Shown here: positions 9,538 through 19,778 of the stretch, piece after piece | Numbering within the stretch: the stretch's first letter is position 1 | Layout: every line of letters starts with the position of its first letter | Assembly: GCF_003075435.1 (NCBI RefSeq) | Contig: NZ_QCZJ01000008.1 | Location: 1-64,000, forward strand | Length of the DNA stretch: 64,000 bases | Source of the DNA: Terrimonas sp. | GTDB lineage: Bacteria; Bacteroidota; Bacteroidia; Chitinophagales; Chitinophagaceae | Direction: 5' to 3' | Notes under the pieces: model-generated | The model's database searches: none | Told to the model about the DNA's origin: nothing | The model's input: only the letters and a program-made list of their open reading frames with translations | Position numbers and translations under genes: made by a program

Positions 9538-12500
9538 TTAAAAAAGCCGTACAACCGTAGAGTCGGGCGTATCTTCATGCTTTCTTGTTTGCTCTTTTTT
9601 CTTTTTCAGGTTTTCAGGATCAAATTCGGTTCTGAATGAAATACTTCCTCCTGCGCGGTTGCGCTTACCTGTAGTAGAGAGTGCATCAAAATTACTTCTG
9701 TAAAAACAACTTACCCTGAATTTACCGTCCGGGGTAATTTTATATTCGGCAGTAACATCAGGCAAAAAAAGGAAGCTTGTATTTTGAGCATTAAGCGCAG
9801 CCTGGGAACCACTGCTTACAAAATTGAAGTCGCTTCCAAAAGTTATGACAAGCTTATCATTCAGTAAGGATTTTATAAACTGCAGGCTAACATTATCCCT
9901 TGTAAGATTAACCGTATTACCTAAACCTGTTCCTGTGCCGGTTGGATCTATGGAAGCCCTGGTGTAACTAAAATTTACACTCAGGCTTGGATCTTTGAAA
10001 AGCCCATACAACAATGTTTTAAGTGAACTGCTCAGATAGCCGGAGATATATTCTGTAATGGTATTAAATGCAAAAGTGGTTGCATCAGTTTGTTGAACAT
10101 TGTACTGCCCGATAGGAGCAAAGCTTTTAAATACTATAAGGTATGCTACCTGCTTATTTTTTTCATTGTCATCGTTATTTATACGTTGCAGATCCCCCAG
10201 CAGGCGCTGGCTGTTTCTCACATCGCTGTTTCCCGGAAGACTAATATCGAAGCGTATATCCGGTTTGCCAAGTGAACCGGTGAGTGTACATAAAACATCT
10301 ACATCTGTTCTTTCTCCTCTGAGGCGGGTTACTTCCGGATCAGTAGTTTGTCCTTGCTGTGAGTATAAAGAACTTAATTTTACATCTGTAGCTGCATACT
10401 TCGCTTTCAAATTTATTTCTGCCTGGTAAGGATCTCCATCCCATCTTATATAACTTCCTTCATCCGGCATTAAAACAAAGGGCTTTTTAAATATCTCCTG
10501 GAAGCTGAACCGGTAGTATCCCCTGTCAATGGTGTATTTGCCATTAATGGTGAAGGGGGCATTAGTTCCGGTTCTCATTCTTAAGTTACCATTACCGGTC
10601 GCTTCAATAATATCACCGGTAACTTCATCAAGTACCATATACATCCTGGTGAAATTATTGGCAGTAAGATTCAGGTCAACATTTATTTCAGATGCCAGGC
10701 CACTTAATGAATCAAGATTCATTTCCCTTCCATATTGCTTCCAGATAATATAGTCTGCACCGGCGCTCTCTTTTGATGACGATGAAGTGATGAATATGCT
10801 TGAGCTATCTACAGGCTCACCGGTTATAGACATGCGCATATCATAATCCGGGCCGCGTAATCTGAAATTAGCTTTTCCCACAGCTTTGCCGTAAAATGTA
10901 CTGTTGTCTGTTCGTGTAGTATTTAGTAATAATAACCTGTTGGTATTAATGCTGATATTATACACAAAATCTTTAAAGTTATTATGTTCCATATCCCCTG
11001 TAAGGATCGCCGCATTAGCCGGAGTTCGGGCACTATGGTGCAGTGTATCATGTAATGTAACCGTGCCAAAATCAATTTTTCCGGGAGAAAATACAATAGT
11101 AGCACTATCAATGGTATAGTAGCATTGCGTATATTTTACCCTGAGCCCTGCATCTTTGAGTTGAACGGTTCCTACATATTCCGGGCTGTTTACATTTCCA
11201 ATCATGCGAAGATTTCCTGTTGCTTTTCCTTTCATATCACCAAATACAACACTCAAATATTGTTCAAGAAAATGAATATTGGTTTTGTCAAAATTTGCCC
11301 CGGCATTGATCTGGTGATTTAAAGAATCTGAAGCATCATAGGAACCCGCAATACTGAAATCATAATTGGGATTGCTTGAAATTGCTTCATAAGTGGCTTT
11401 TTTGTTCCTGTCATCCCAGGCTCCTGTAATGTCAACCACACCGATTGAATCGTTTTCCAAACGGAATTGCTCGGTCTTCAGGTTGGCAGAAATATACATA
11501 TTGCGGAATGCATCTTCAAAAGTAACAGAGCCGGTAGCAATACCCTCAAGTTTTGGTTGCTTGGCAATAAAGGGCATAAAATCGCCAATGTTTATTTTTT
11601 TCAGTTCTACTACTATATCATCCCATGTGCCCACATCCGAATGGCGGGTTACTACCGATACCTCCTGTTCTCCATTACTGAATTTTACATTTTTAGCATC
11701 AACATAAGTTTTACTCAGTGTCAATTCTCCGCCATCATCTATTTTCCATGTTTTATCATTCAATACAATGCTTGAAGGATCAAGATGGATTTTTACGCCA
11801 TCCTGCAGGTTGGTGATCACTGCTGATAATTTTGCATCATTAATAGTTTGTGTTGCAGCAGTGCTGATATTTAGCTGGGAAACATTATTGGCAGAGGCAA
11901 TGGTTATTTTGCTCCCAGGGAACTGGAGGCTGTCGTTAACAATAGTATTGCCTATAACGCCGGTTATTTTTAAGCTATCCATATTGCCTAACCCCGTTAA
12001 CCGGAAGTCCTGGACACCTATATTTTTATAAGAGGCATATGGTATCATGGCGCTGATAGCCATTAAGTTTGTTTGTGAATTCAGTGATCCTACAATAGTG
12101 CTGTTATTAAATCCTTTCAGAGCCGGATTAATAAGCGTTAAATACTGATCAATGTTTTTTACATCAAGCTGAAAAAGGAAATTTTGATCATTAATAGGTT
12201 TTTTCGGAGGAGGAATGTAAGCAGGGTAGTATTTATTTAAAAACTGTTTTACAACGTCCGGCAATTCACGAATAGTGAAATTCCCCATAAGGAAGGCTGA
12301 AGCTTCCGTATTACGTAGTTGCAATATTTTTTGTCTGTCTATTTCATGGGAACTAAGTGTGAGGGTATCAAATACAAAAGTTTGATTGCTTTTTGTTACA
12401 GCCACATCATATAGAGAAACTGTTCCTAAAAAATTATCAATATTATCTCCTTTAAAATTCATGTCGAATTTTCCTATCACATTCATATCTGCGGTAGTAA

Positions 12501-14322
12501 ATCCCAAAGTCTGCAGATTGCTTCTTTGTATATCTGCAAAAAAATTAAATTCCGGTTTATCTCCTGTAAAATTAATATCACCATTCAGGTCAATAATCAA
12601 ATTGGGATCTTTGGCGTTTACTACACCTTTAAACATTTTTTTTTGCATTCTTCCTTTTACGGCTATATCCTGGTAATCATAATTGTTAAATTGCAATTGA
12701 GAAAATTTCCCATCTAATTCCGCATCAAGTGAAGAGGAGCTGAAACCTGTTCCCTTAACATCGCCTGTAAACGATACCAATCCCAGATCATCCTCTCCAA
12801 CTAATTTTCCTATATCGAATTTATTGGTTGAAATTTTACCTGAATACCTCACTGCCCCCCCGGAAGGTATCTTCATATTAATGTCGGAGGTAATAGTGCC
12901 AAGATTGGTTTGTATGGTGCCGTATGTAACAAAATCACGGAGAAAGCCGGTAAAGGTTCCTCTAAAACGCAGGTCAGTAATCTGGCTGAGATCTGGTTCT
13001 GTAATTTCTTTAAGAGAAGGAACAATGGCAACAACATCACTGTAATTGGTTCTGAAATCATTAGCCCTGAAATCTATATACGTGGAATCTATATCAGGTA
13101 AGCCATTCATTTTCAAATTGCCATTAAGGCGGGTGCTTCTCCCGGCTTCTGCAACAAAATCATTTGCTTTAAGATTATCAATTGTTCCGGTTACATTCCC
13201 GTCTATTCTTATAAGTTTATTCCATGATTTTAGTTCGGGTGCAAAATAGGCTATGTCGTTCGTGTGCACATTGCTGTTATAGAATCTGCCCTCAAGGCGA
13301 ACATTGCTGATGAATGATTGCATATCATCATCAAAATCATTGTAGCGCATGGAGTAATACCTCCGGAGATGACTGTAGGGGGTTTTTATATCAAGATTTT
13401 CAAAGATCATTGCACCGGGTTCCATCCTGAACTGAGATGTGAGCGAATTCACTACAAAGCCCGACCTTTCTTTTGTACTTAGTGTCATATCCGCAAATAA
13501 TGTATCCTGTTTAAGCGCTACCTTTTTAAAGTCGCCATTAATGACAAAGAAATGAATATGACTGTCATCAAAATAATCGTAAGTTGCTCTTTTTGTTTTT
13601 CTGTCGCTTTTAAATGCACCGTTGGTAATATTCATCTGCTTCACGGTAATATCCCAGCCATCTTCATTAAAAGCAATCGGCAACGAATCCATCTTATTCT
13701 TAAAAGCGGCAAGCCTGGGATTTTTGGGGCGTAATGCCGGGTAGTCATATATGGCAAAAACAGGCTCGTTTATATTAAGATCATTAACGTGAATGAATTT
13801 TTGCTGAAAATTGATTTTGTCTGCTGTTAAATTAAGCTCTTTTAAATAAAGCATGAGGTCCTGCCCCCGCCACTCATCTATTCTTTTAAAACTAATATTT
13901 TTTAAATCAACTTTATCCAGCAATAACGCAAACTGCTTTTTCTTTTTTCCTGTTGAAGGACTTGAAAAATAATCAACCAGGAATTCATAGTTCCATACCG
14001 AATCCGTGCGATGCATGTTTACAATTGCATCTTCAAGCCCGATATATTTAATTTCTGCCTGGTCTTTTACAAAAAACCAATCGGTGATGTTTACTTTTAT
14101 TTTGCCTGCATAGAGCAGCGTATCTTTTTTGTTCTGATCCTGGATGTATACGCCTTCAAGATTCATCGTATTGAAGAGCGCAAAATTTACATGCCGGATA
14201 GACACTTCCGTCTCCAGGTCTTTTGATAGTTGATTTGCCGCTATTTTTACAAGAAAATTTTGAAAGAAAGTAGTGTTGATCAATACTGCCATCAAAACTA
14301 TCAGGAACAGTAATGACAGCAC
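9538..14322 (-). CDS. tamB: TamB-like translocation/assembly module protein
   Basis: A very large (about 1594-residue) envelope protein: one N-terminal hydrophobic anchor, then long repetitive beta-rich sequence, and a C-terminal TamB/DUF490 domain with motifs such as GNGNLRMRTGTNAPFTINGKYTIDRG split over the end region. Such proteins span the periplasm and move lipids, or help outer-membrane protein assembly. The first available start is GTG at 14322. In-frame codons upstream to the stop continue as a lysine-rich, hydrophobic stretch (LKTVFKILKTT) typical of a TamB anchor but contain no ATG or GTG, so the true start may be a rarer codon. No TamA/TamL gene is adjacent. Confidence 0.85.
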   Translation of the reverse strand: MLSLLFLIVLMAVLINTTFFQNFLVKIAANQLSKDLETEVSIRHVNFALFNTMNLEGVYIQDQNKKDTLLYAGKIKVNITDWFFVKDQAEIKYIGLEDAIVNMHRTDSVWNYEFLVDYFSSPSTGKKKKQFALLLDKVDLKNISFKRIDEWRGQDLMLYLKELNLTADKINFQQKFIHVNDLNINEPVFAIYDYPALRPKNPRLAAFKNKMDSLPIAFNEDGWDITVKQMNITNGAFKSDRKTKRATYDYFDDSHIHFFVINGDFKKVALKQDTLFADMTLSTKERSGFVVNSLTSQFRMEPGAMIFENLDIKTPYSHLRRYYSMRYNDFDDDMQSFISNVRLEGRFYNSNVHTNDIAYFAPELKSWNKLIRIDGNVTGTIDNLKANDFVAEAGRSTRLNGNLKMNGLPDIDSTYIDFRANDFRTNYSDVVAIVPSLKEITEPDLSQITDLRFRGTFTGFLRDFVTYGTIQTNLGTITSDINMKIPSGGAVRYSGKISTNKFDIGKLVGEDDLGLVSFTGDVKGTGFSSSSLDAELDGKFSQLQFNNYDYQDIAVKGRMQKKMFKGVVNAKDPNLIIDLNGDINFTGDKPEFNFFADIQRSNLQTLGFTTADMNVIGKFDMNFKGDNIDNFLGTVSLYDVAVTKSNQTFVFDTLTLSSHEIDRQKILQLRNTEASAFLMGNFTIRELPDVVKQFLNKYYPAYIPPPKKPINDQNFLFQLDVKNIDQYLTLINPALKGFNNSTIVGSLNSQTNLMAISAMIPYASYKNIGVQDFRLTGLGNMDSLKITGVIGNTIVNDSLQFPGSKITIASANNVSQLNISTAATQTINDAKLSAVITNLQDGVKIHLDPSSIVLNDKTWKIDDGGELTLSKTYVDAKNVKFSNGEQEVSVVTRHSDVGTWDDIVVELKKINIGDFMPFIAKQPKLEGIATGSVTFEDAFRNMYISANLKTEQFRLENDSIGVVDITGAWDDRNKKATYEAISSNPNYDFSIAGSYDASDSLNHQINAGANFDKTNIHFLEQYLSVVFGDMKGKATGNLRMIGNVNSPEYVGTVQLKDAGLRVKYTQCYYTIDSATIVFSPGKIDFGTVTLHDTLHHSARTPANAAILTGDMEHNNFKDFVYNISINTNRLLLLNTTRTDNSTFYGKAVGKANFRLRGPDYDMRMSITGEPVDSSSIFITSSSSKESAGADYIIWKQYGREMNLDSLSGLASEINVDLNLTANNFTRMYMVLDEVTGDIIEATGNGNLRMRTGTNAPFTINGKYTIDRGYYRFSFQEIFKKPFVLMPDEGSYIRWDGDPYQAEINLKAKYAATDVKLSSLYSQQGQTTDPEVTRLRGERTDVDVLCTLTGSLGKPDIRFDISLPGNSDVRNSQRLLGDLQRINNDDNEKNKQVAYLIVFKSFAPIGQYNVQQTDATTFAFNTITEYISGYLSSSLKTLLYGLFKDPSLSVNFSYTRASIDPTGTGTGLGNTVNLTRDNVSLQFIKSLLNDKLVITFGSDFNFVSSGSQAALNAQNTSFLFLPDVTAEYKITPDGKFRVSCFYRSNFDALSTTGKRNRAGGSISFRTEFDPENLKKKKEQTRKHEDTPDSTVVRLF

Positions 14323-14494
14323 AGTTGTTTTTAATATTTTGAATACAGTTTTCAGGCTGGAGAATTAAGTGTAAAAATAAGTAAATCAAACTGATGGGCA
14401 AATTCAATGCCAGCAGTAAATTGCAATTTTTACATTTTTAAAACAGCTTATCGCTGCGTTTTACATTATCGTTAACTTACCGCAAATTATTGTC

Positions 14495-15526
14495 ATGAAA
14501 TATATTGTTTGGGCTTGCCTGCTTTTAGGGACTTTTGGGGGATACGGACAGGTAAAAACCAGGAAATCAGATATTGTGTTGGTGGTACATGGAGGCGCCG
14601 GCACAATATTAAAAAGCCAGATGACACAGGAACTGGAAAAGGAATACACTGACGGATTATCTGAGGCTTTAAAAAAAGGGTATGATATACTTGAAAGAGG
14701 AGGTTCTTCTCTTGATGCAGTGGAAGCTGCCATAAAAGTGCTGGAAAACAACCCCTTGTTTAATGCCGGCAAAGGCGCTGTATTTACCAATGAAGGCAAA
14801 AATGAGCTGGACGCTTCTATTATGGATGGAAAAACTTTGTCTGCAGGCGCTGTGGCAGGGGTTACAACGGTAAAAAATCCCATCACTGCGGCAAGGGCAG
14901 TAATGGAAAAAAGTAATCATGTGATAATGGCTGGTGCAGGCGCGGATAAGTTTGCGGCCCAGGCTGGTCTCGAAATTGTTGACCCATCTTACTTTTTTAC
15001 CGGGCAAAGATGGAAGGCGCTGCAGCAGGTAAAGAAAGAAGATTCCCTGAAGACAGAATTGGATCATTCCGGCAAAAAAAGTTCATCATACTACTTCACG
15101 AATAAAGATTCCAAGTTCGGTACGGTGGGCGCTGTGGCGCTGGATCAATACGGAAACCTTGCCGCTGCAACAAGCACAGGGGGCATGACGAATAAACGGT
15201 TTGGAAGGGTAGGGGACTCACCTATTATTGGCGCCGGCACTTATGCTGATAACAATACCTGCGCTATCAGTTGCACGGGTTGGGGAGAGTATTATATACG
15301 GCTGGTAATGGCCAAAACCATCAGCGATATGATGGAGTTTGGAAAGATACCTTTAAAAAATGCTGCCGACGAAATGGTAATGAAACGCTTGCCTGCACTC
15401 GGTGGTGATGGCGGGCTTATAGCGGTAGACAGCAAGGGTAATATTGCCATGCCTTTTAATACGGAAGGTATGTATAGGGGATTTATGAAGGATGGAAAAG
15501 CAGAGGTAAAGATTTATAAGGAGTGA
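14495..15526 (+). CDS. Isoaspartyl peptidase / type 2 L-asparaginase
   Basis: N-terminal nucleophile hydrolase that cleaves isoaspartyl dipeptides and often asparagine. A signal peptide (about residues 1-19, ending GYGQ) predicts export to the periplasm. VVHGGAGTI (30-38) is the family's opening motif. The autocleavage site is SKFGTVGAVALD, with Thr210 as the predicted new N-terminal nucleophile. The partner loop GGMTNKRFGRVGDSPIIGAGTYA follows. The 343-residue length is normal. Its stop overlaps the end of the convergent ABC transporter gene by 13 bases. Confidence 0.92.
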   Translation: MKYIVWACLLLGTFGGYGQVKTRKSDIVLVVHGGAGTILKSQMTQELEKEYTDGLSEALKKGYDILERGGSSLDAVEAAIKVLENNPLFNAGKGAVFTNEGKNELDASIMDGKTLSAGAVAGVTTVKNPITAARAVMEKSNHVIMAGAGADKFAAQAGLEIVDPSYFFTGQRWKALQQVKKEDSLKTELDHSGKKSSSYYFTNKDSKFGTVGAVALDQYGNLAAATSTGGMTNKRFGRVGDSPIIGAGTYADNNTCAISCTGWGEYYIRLVMAKTISDMMEFGKIPLKNAADEMVMKRLPALGGDGGLIAVDSKGNIAMPFNTEGMYRGFMKDGKAEVKIYKE

Positions 15527-17667
15527 TATGCCCACAACTCTTTATAATGCCCGTTTTGTAAAATAAGATATTCGTGAGTGCCTTCTTCTACTAATTTCCC
15601 GTTTTTTAGCACCAGAATGGTGTCGCAGTTTTTTATAGTGCTTAACCTGTGAGCGATAATAATGACTGTTTTGCCTGACTGCTTAAACCAATGGAGCGTT
15701 TGCTGAATTTTCTCCTCACTTGCGGGGTCGAGGCTGCTGGTGGCTTCATCTAATATCAGTATCTCCGGGTTGCGGTACAATGCCCTGACAATGGCAAGCC
15801 TTTGCTTTTGTCCGCCTGATAAATTAGTGCCATGCTCACTTAATACAGCATTATAGGTGGCGGGTAACTTTTCTATAAAGTCATTAACGCCGGTAAGCCG
15901 GCACAGGAAAAGGAGCTTTTCCATATCTGGTTCAGCTTCTCCAATAGCAATATTTTCAATGATGGTGCCGGCAAAAAGGTCAATGTTTTGCGGAACAACA
16001 CCTATCACTCTTCTCAAACTTTTTGTATCTATGTATTGAATATTATAATCACCAATACTGATCTGCCCTTCTTTTACAGGATATAAGTTTTGTAATAACG
16101 ACATTAAGGTAGATTTACCGCTTCCGCTCTCTCCGACAATAGCCGTACTTTGTCCTTTTTTAATGAATAAGCTGAGTTTTTCAAATACCGTTGTTCTTGT
16201 TCCATACCTGAATGTAACATCGGTAAACTTTATGTCGCCGGTAAGGTCAGGCTTTAACATCATTTTGTTTTTATCATCCGCTTCCGTTTCAAGGTCAATG
16301 ATTTCAAAAAGCCTGTCGGCAGCAATAAGCGCATCCTGGATGTTTTTATTGGCGCCAATCAGGGCTCCGGCAGGGCCGGTTAAATAGCCGATCAAAGCAT
16401 AAAACGACAGTAGCTCCCCGGGAGATAGCTCGCCTTGTATCACAAAATAACTACCTGCCCATAAAAGAATTATGGTAAAAAGTCGCGTAAAAAAATCAGA
16501 GATATTGCCAAGGTGTAAACTATATATACTGGTTTTATAAATAGTTTGCAGCAGCTTATAAAACCGGTTTTCTGTTTTTTCGTTGGCATACTCTTCGAGT
16601 CCAAACCGTTTTATGGTTCCTGCCGCATTTAAGCTTTCCACTAACTGCGTTTCCAGTTCGGCGCTGTCTTCCATTAAGGTTCGCTGCCATTTTTTATTAA
16701 CGATATTGCTTATAAAGTATATCAGGGTATATACCGGTATAATCAGGAGCATGATCAGTGCAAGCTTCCAATAGTATAAAAACATAACCGCTATGGAAAA
16801 TGCAATGATCAATACGTTTACCACAAGATTTAAGGAAATGTCATTTACAAACATCCTGATCTTTACTGCATCATTTACCCTGCTTATAATTTCACCAACG
16901 CGCATGGTATCAAAAAACCTCTGCGGCAGCTTCAGTAAATGTTTGTAATACCCCAATATTAATCTTGCATCTATGCTTTGCCCGGTTCGTAATGCAAATA
17001 GTGATTTATAATATCCTATAACCACAGAAAAAATAAGTATCGCGATCATGGCAACACTGAGCAAATTAAGCAGCCGCACATTGCCTTCTATCAGCACAAA
17101 GTCTATGAGTTTTTGTAAGTAAATGGAAGAAGATAGCCCCAGGATAGTATATACGACAGCGCCAGCCAATGCCTGTATCATTACAGCGCTATGTGGTTTT
17201 ATAAGTTGCCAGAACCTTTTTATGTTAGATGTTTTTTGGTTGCCTGCCGCAAAATCATCATTAGGCAATACTAAAATGATCACGCCACTCCATGTTTCTT
17301 TAAACGCTTCATGTGTTTGTCTTTGCAGCCTGCCATCTGCCGGATCCATGAAACAAATATGTTTTTTGGTTGCTTTATAGATAACTACATAATGGTGCAA
17401 CTGGTTTTTTAAAACCAGGTGTGCGATAGCTGGCAGCGGAATTTTAAAAAGACTTTCAAACGGTCCTTTGGCGCCTTTTGCCTGTAACCCAAGCTTTTCA
17501 GCAGCTTCAATTAAACCTAAAACATTGGTGCCCCGTTTATCTGTACCCGCATATTGTCTTATACGGCTTACAGGTAATCGCAGTTTATAATGGGCTGCTA
17601 TTGAGGCCAGGCAGGCTGCCCCACAGTCTGTTATATCTCTCTGCTTAACTTTTATTGCTTTTTTCAT
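15514..17667 (-). CDS. Peptidase-containing ABC transporter (C39 family)
   Basis: Inner-membrane exporter that removes double-glycine leaders and exports the peptide. Domains: an N-terminal C39 cysteine peptidase (DITDCGAACLAS, catalytic Cys15; His92 in LHHYVVI; Asp108 in MDPADG), a six-helix membrane domain (about 160-450), and an ABC ATPase with GESGSGKST, LSGGQKQR and LILDEATSSLD. At 717 residues it is a complete transporter. Its start overlaps the end of the HlyD gene by 23 bases, so the two are co-translated. The two double-glycine peptides at the head of the same operon are the obvious substrates. Confidence 0.95.
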   Translation of the reverse strand: MKKAIKVKQRDITDCGAACLASIAAHYKLRLPVSRIRQYAGTDKRGTNVLGLIEAAEKLGLQAKGAKGPFESLFKIPLPAIAHLVLKNQLHHYVVIYKATKKHICFMDPADGRLQRQTHEAFKETWSGVIILVLPNDDFAAGNQKTSNIKRFWQLIKPHSAVMIQALAGAVVYTILGLSSSIYLQKLIDFVLIEGNVRLLNLLSVAMIAILIFSVVIGYYKSLFALRTGQSIDARLILGYYKHLLKLPQRFFDTMRVGEIISRVNDAVKIRMFVNDISLNLVVNVLIIAFSIAVMFLYYWKLALIMLLIIPVYTLIYFISNIVNKKWQRTLMEDSAELETQLVESLNAAGTIKRFGLEEYANEKTENRFYKLLQTIYKTSIYSLHLGNISDFFTRLFTIILLWAGSYFVIQGELSPGELLSFYALIGYLTGPAGALIGANKNIQDALIAADRLFEIIDLETEADDKNKMMLKPDLTGDIKFTDVTFRYGTRTTVFEKLSLFIKKGQSTAIVGESGSGKSTLMSLLQNLYPVKEGQISIGDYNIQYIDTKSLRRVIGVVPQNIDLFAGTIIENIAIGEAEPDMEKLLFLCRLTGVNDFIEKLPATYNAVLSEHGTNLSGGQKQRLAIVRALYRNPEILILDEATSSLDPASEEKIQQTLHWFKQSGKTVIIIAHRLSTIKNCDTILVLKNGKLVEEGTHEYLILQNGHYKELWAYHSL

Positions 17668-18772
17668 AGGCAGCTGTTGGTGGTGCGGCAGGGTTCAGCC
17701 AGTCGTCAATTTTGTCAAATAATAACTGCCACAGCGTTCTTTCTGCAACAACAAAGCGGGCTTGCAGCGACAATCCTTTTTTCAGGCGCCCGGTAAATCC
17801 GTTTTTTAAATGCAATTGGGTAGTATCAAAAGAGCAACGTACTTTAAAAACCGGTTGGTTATCTATTAGTGTAAAATCGTTATCAATGCTGATTATTTTT
17901 CCTGTCAGGATACCGAAATAATTGTAGTCAAAAGCATCCACCTGGAATCTTGCAGGCTGATCGTTTTTCAACAGCCCTATATCCCGGGTATTTACATAAC
18001 ATTCCGCTATTAAGTTACTTTCAGGTGATATGGTAGCAATGGTTTGCCCGGTTTGTATCATATTGCCGGGGTATAAGTTATTTATGCCCTGGATAATGCC
18101 GGTAACAGGCGCTTTTATTTCATAATTTTTTTTGTCGGTAAATATTTTAACCCTGGCGGCGCTAAGCTGCGATAACTCAGCTTCATACTTTGACAGTTCC
18201 TGCTGCCAGGCGCTGGTCTGCTCTCTTTTTAAAGCCTGGTATGTAGCCTTGAGTTTTTCGCTCTCTACTTCTTTATCAAACATTTCCTTGGGAGCTATTA
18301 CTTTTTCTTTGGCCAGCATTCTGCTCATCTCCACTTCTTTATTTACTTTCTTTAATGAGGCTTCATGGTCGGCAAGTCGGTAGAGATACCTGGTAAGCTG
18401 TTGTTTGTAAACAGGGCTGCTAAGGCTGCTGGCCATTGTATTGCCATGGCCGGAAGTAAGTAACTTCAGGTCGTGTATAAACTGTTTTCGTTGTTCAATA
18501 TCATAATCATTCGTTATGGCTTGTAAAGGGGTATTGTCGTCTTTGATTTGTACAATTACAGCACCCGATAGCACAGTATCGCCCTCGCTGTAATAAATAT
18601 TTTCAATGATGCCGGTGGCTAAAGGTTTTATTTCCGTGCGTTCAGTAAATGGCCGCGTAATACCATGTGCTTTGGTGGCAATGCTGGTGTGAATGAATGG
18701 AAGTGAGGTTAAGCCTGTTATTACGATAAGTATAATAACTATATAAATAGCGGAAGAAAACGATGGCTGCAT
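17645..18772 (-). CDS. HlyD-family membrane fusion protein
   Basis: Periplasmic adaptor linking the ABC exporter to an outer-membrane channel. One N-terminal transmembrane helix (about 8-26) precedes a biotinyl/lipoyl-like half-motif (IENIYYSEGDTVLSGAVIVQI), a long charged helical hairpin (about 110-210), the second lipoyl half (APVTGIIQGINNLYPGNMIQTGQ) and a beta-barrel end. The 375 residues fit the family. It lies directly upstream of and overlaps the C39 ABC transporter. No TolC homologue is in this operon, so the outer-membrane component must be encoded elsewhere. Confidence 0.93.
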   Translation of the reverse strand: MQPSFSSAIYIVIILIVITGLTSLPFIHTSIATKAHGITRPFTERTEIKPLATGIIENIYYSEGDTVLSGAVIVQIKDDNTPLQAITNDYDIEQRKQFIHDLKLLTSGHGNTMASSLSSPVYKQQLTRYLYRLADHEASLKKVNKEVEMSRMLAKEKVIAPKEMFDKEVESEKLKATYQALKREQTSAWQQELSKYEAELSQLSAARVKIFTDKKNYEIKAPVTGIIQGINNLYPGNMIQTGQTIATISPESNLIAECYVNTRDIGLLKNDQPARFQVDAFDYNYFGILTGKIISIDNDFTLIDNQPVFKVRCSFDTTQLHLKNGFTGRLKKGLSLQARFVVAERTLWQLLFDKIDDWLNPAAPPTAAYEKSNKS

Positions 18773-18790
18773 TGGTAATAAAATTTAGTA

Positions 18791-18922
18791 CTACTTATAC
18801 TGCACAGAATTCCATCCATTCTTAAATCCACGTTTTATCTCACCCCAATTTGCAATAAGGCAAATTGCAGTCACAAATAGAATAATTATAACTACAATAG
18901 GCCTGGTGTTTTTCCTATTCAT
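18791..18922 (-). CDS. Small single-helix membrane peptide, 43 residues
   Basis: A short ORF starting with ATG at 18922 and ending with TAG at 18791-18793. The product has a basic N-terminus (MNRKNTR), one hydrophobic helix (IVVIIILFVTAICLIA) and a polar tail containing WGEIKRGFKNGW. It fills the gap between the multi-pass membrane protein (34 bases) and hlyD (18 bases) on the same strand, matching the tight spacing of the operon. There is no double-glycine leader. It may be an accessory or immunity peptide of the export system; function unknown. Confidence 0.6.
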   Translation of the reverse strand: MNRKNTRPIVVIIILFVTAICLIANWGEIKRGFKNGWNSVQYK

Positions 18923-18956
18923 AAAATTTTATTTGATCTGTTTGGAATAAGCAATT

Positions 18957-19706
18957 TTATGTTAAAATGAAAATTGAAACTACTAAAGCGACTATTAACA
19001 CCCATGTACTGACTTCATTTGAGTTTGTATTGTCACTAATTTCAGTCATTGGTGTTCGTATTGCCTTCAAATAATTTTGCCATATGTAAAAAAGTAAAAG
19101 CACGATACTGATGCTTGTTAATATCGAGTTTTGAATGGCTAATTTTTGCTTTACTGAACAATTCATATAGAAAAGCAAAGATTTTCCTGGTAGGCTATTC
19201 CAGAATTGGTCTGTTTTATGGTAAGAAATATTCAGATTATCTCCAGATTTACTATCAATTGTAACTTTTCTCAAAAAAAAACCAAAGGCAAAATTTTCAA
19301 TTGTTACAATTATTTTGCTAAATATATATATAAGTGGAAATGCAAAGCCGGAATAAGCCAGAATTCCCGATAGCCCGTTTTTTATTTTTTTCCAAGTTAC
19401 TGTTTCATGAGGGTAGTTTTTAAAATATATTTTAAGAACCTCGAAAAACGAGTTGCTATTTCTGAACTGATACTTAGGTTCATTATACTTAAAGCATAGG
19501 AACCAAAGTGGAATTGTGTTGAGCACTTGCATTATTATTAAAACGGTAATCAATCCCTTAAAATTTAATGATAATAGCCTCACCCATTTATTACCTTCAT
19601 ATTCTAATGTTGGAGAAACATAATAAGTAGATATGATGTCAAGTATATTGCATACCGTCATTATGCCTATTATTATCCCAAAATATTTACGAGAGTTGTT
19701 GTTCAT
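18957..19706 (-). CDS. Hypothetical multi-pass membrane protein of the peptide-export operon
   Basis: I do not recognise a family. The 249-residue protein has about five to six hydrophobic segments (near 10-30, 50-72, 112-135, 190-210 and 230-249). It lies between the two double-glycine peptide genes and the exporter genes, all on the minus strand. By position it could be an immunity protein, a peptide-modifying membrane enzyme or a CPBP-like protein, but no catalytic motif is visible. It is more AT-rich than hlyD and the transporter gene. Confidence 0.7.
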   Translation of the reverse strand: MNNNSRKYFGIIIGIMTVCNILDIISTYYVSPTLEYEGNKWVRLLSLNFKGLITVLIIMQVLNTIPLWFLCFKYNEPKYQFRNSNSFFEVLKIYFKNYPHETVTWKKIKNGLSGILAYSGFAFPLIYIFSKIIVTIENFAFGFFLRKVTIDSKSGDNLNISYHKTDQFWNSLPGKSLLFYMNCSVKQKLAIQNSILTSISIVLLLFYIWQNYLKAIRTPMTEISDNTNSNEVSTWVLIVALVVSIFILT

Positions 19707-19778
19707 AATTCAATTAGAAAAATATAATCAAACAAGGGGCGTAAATATAATTCACCTTCCCCTTGTTGTTTATAGAGA

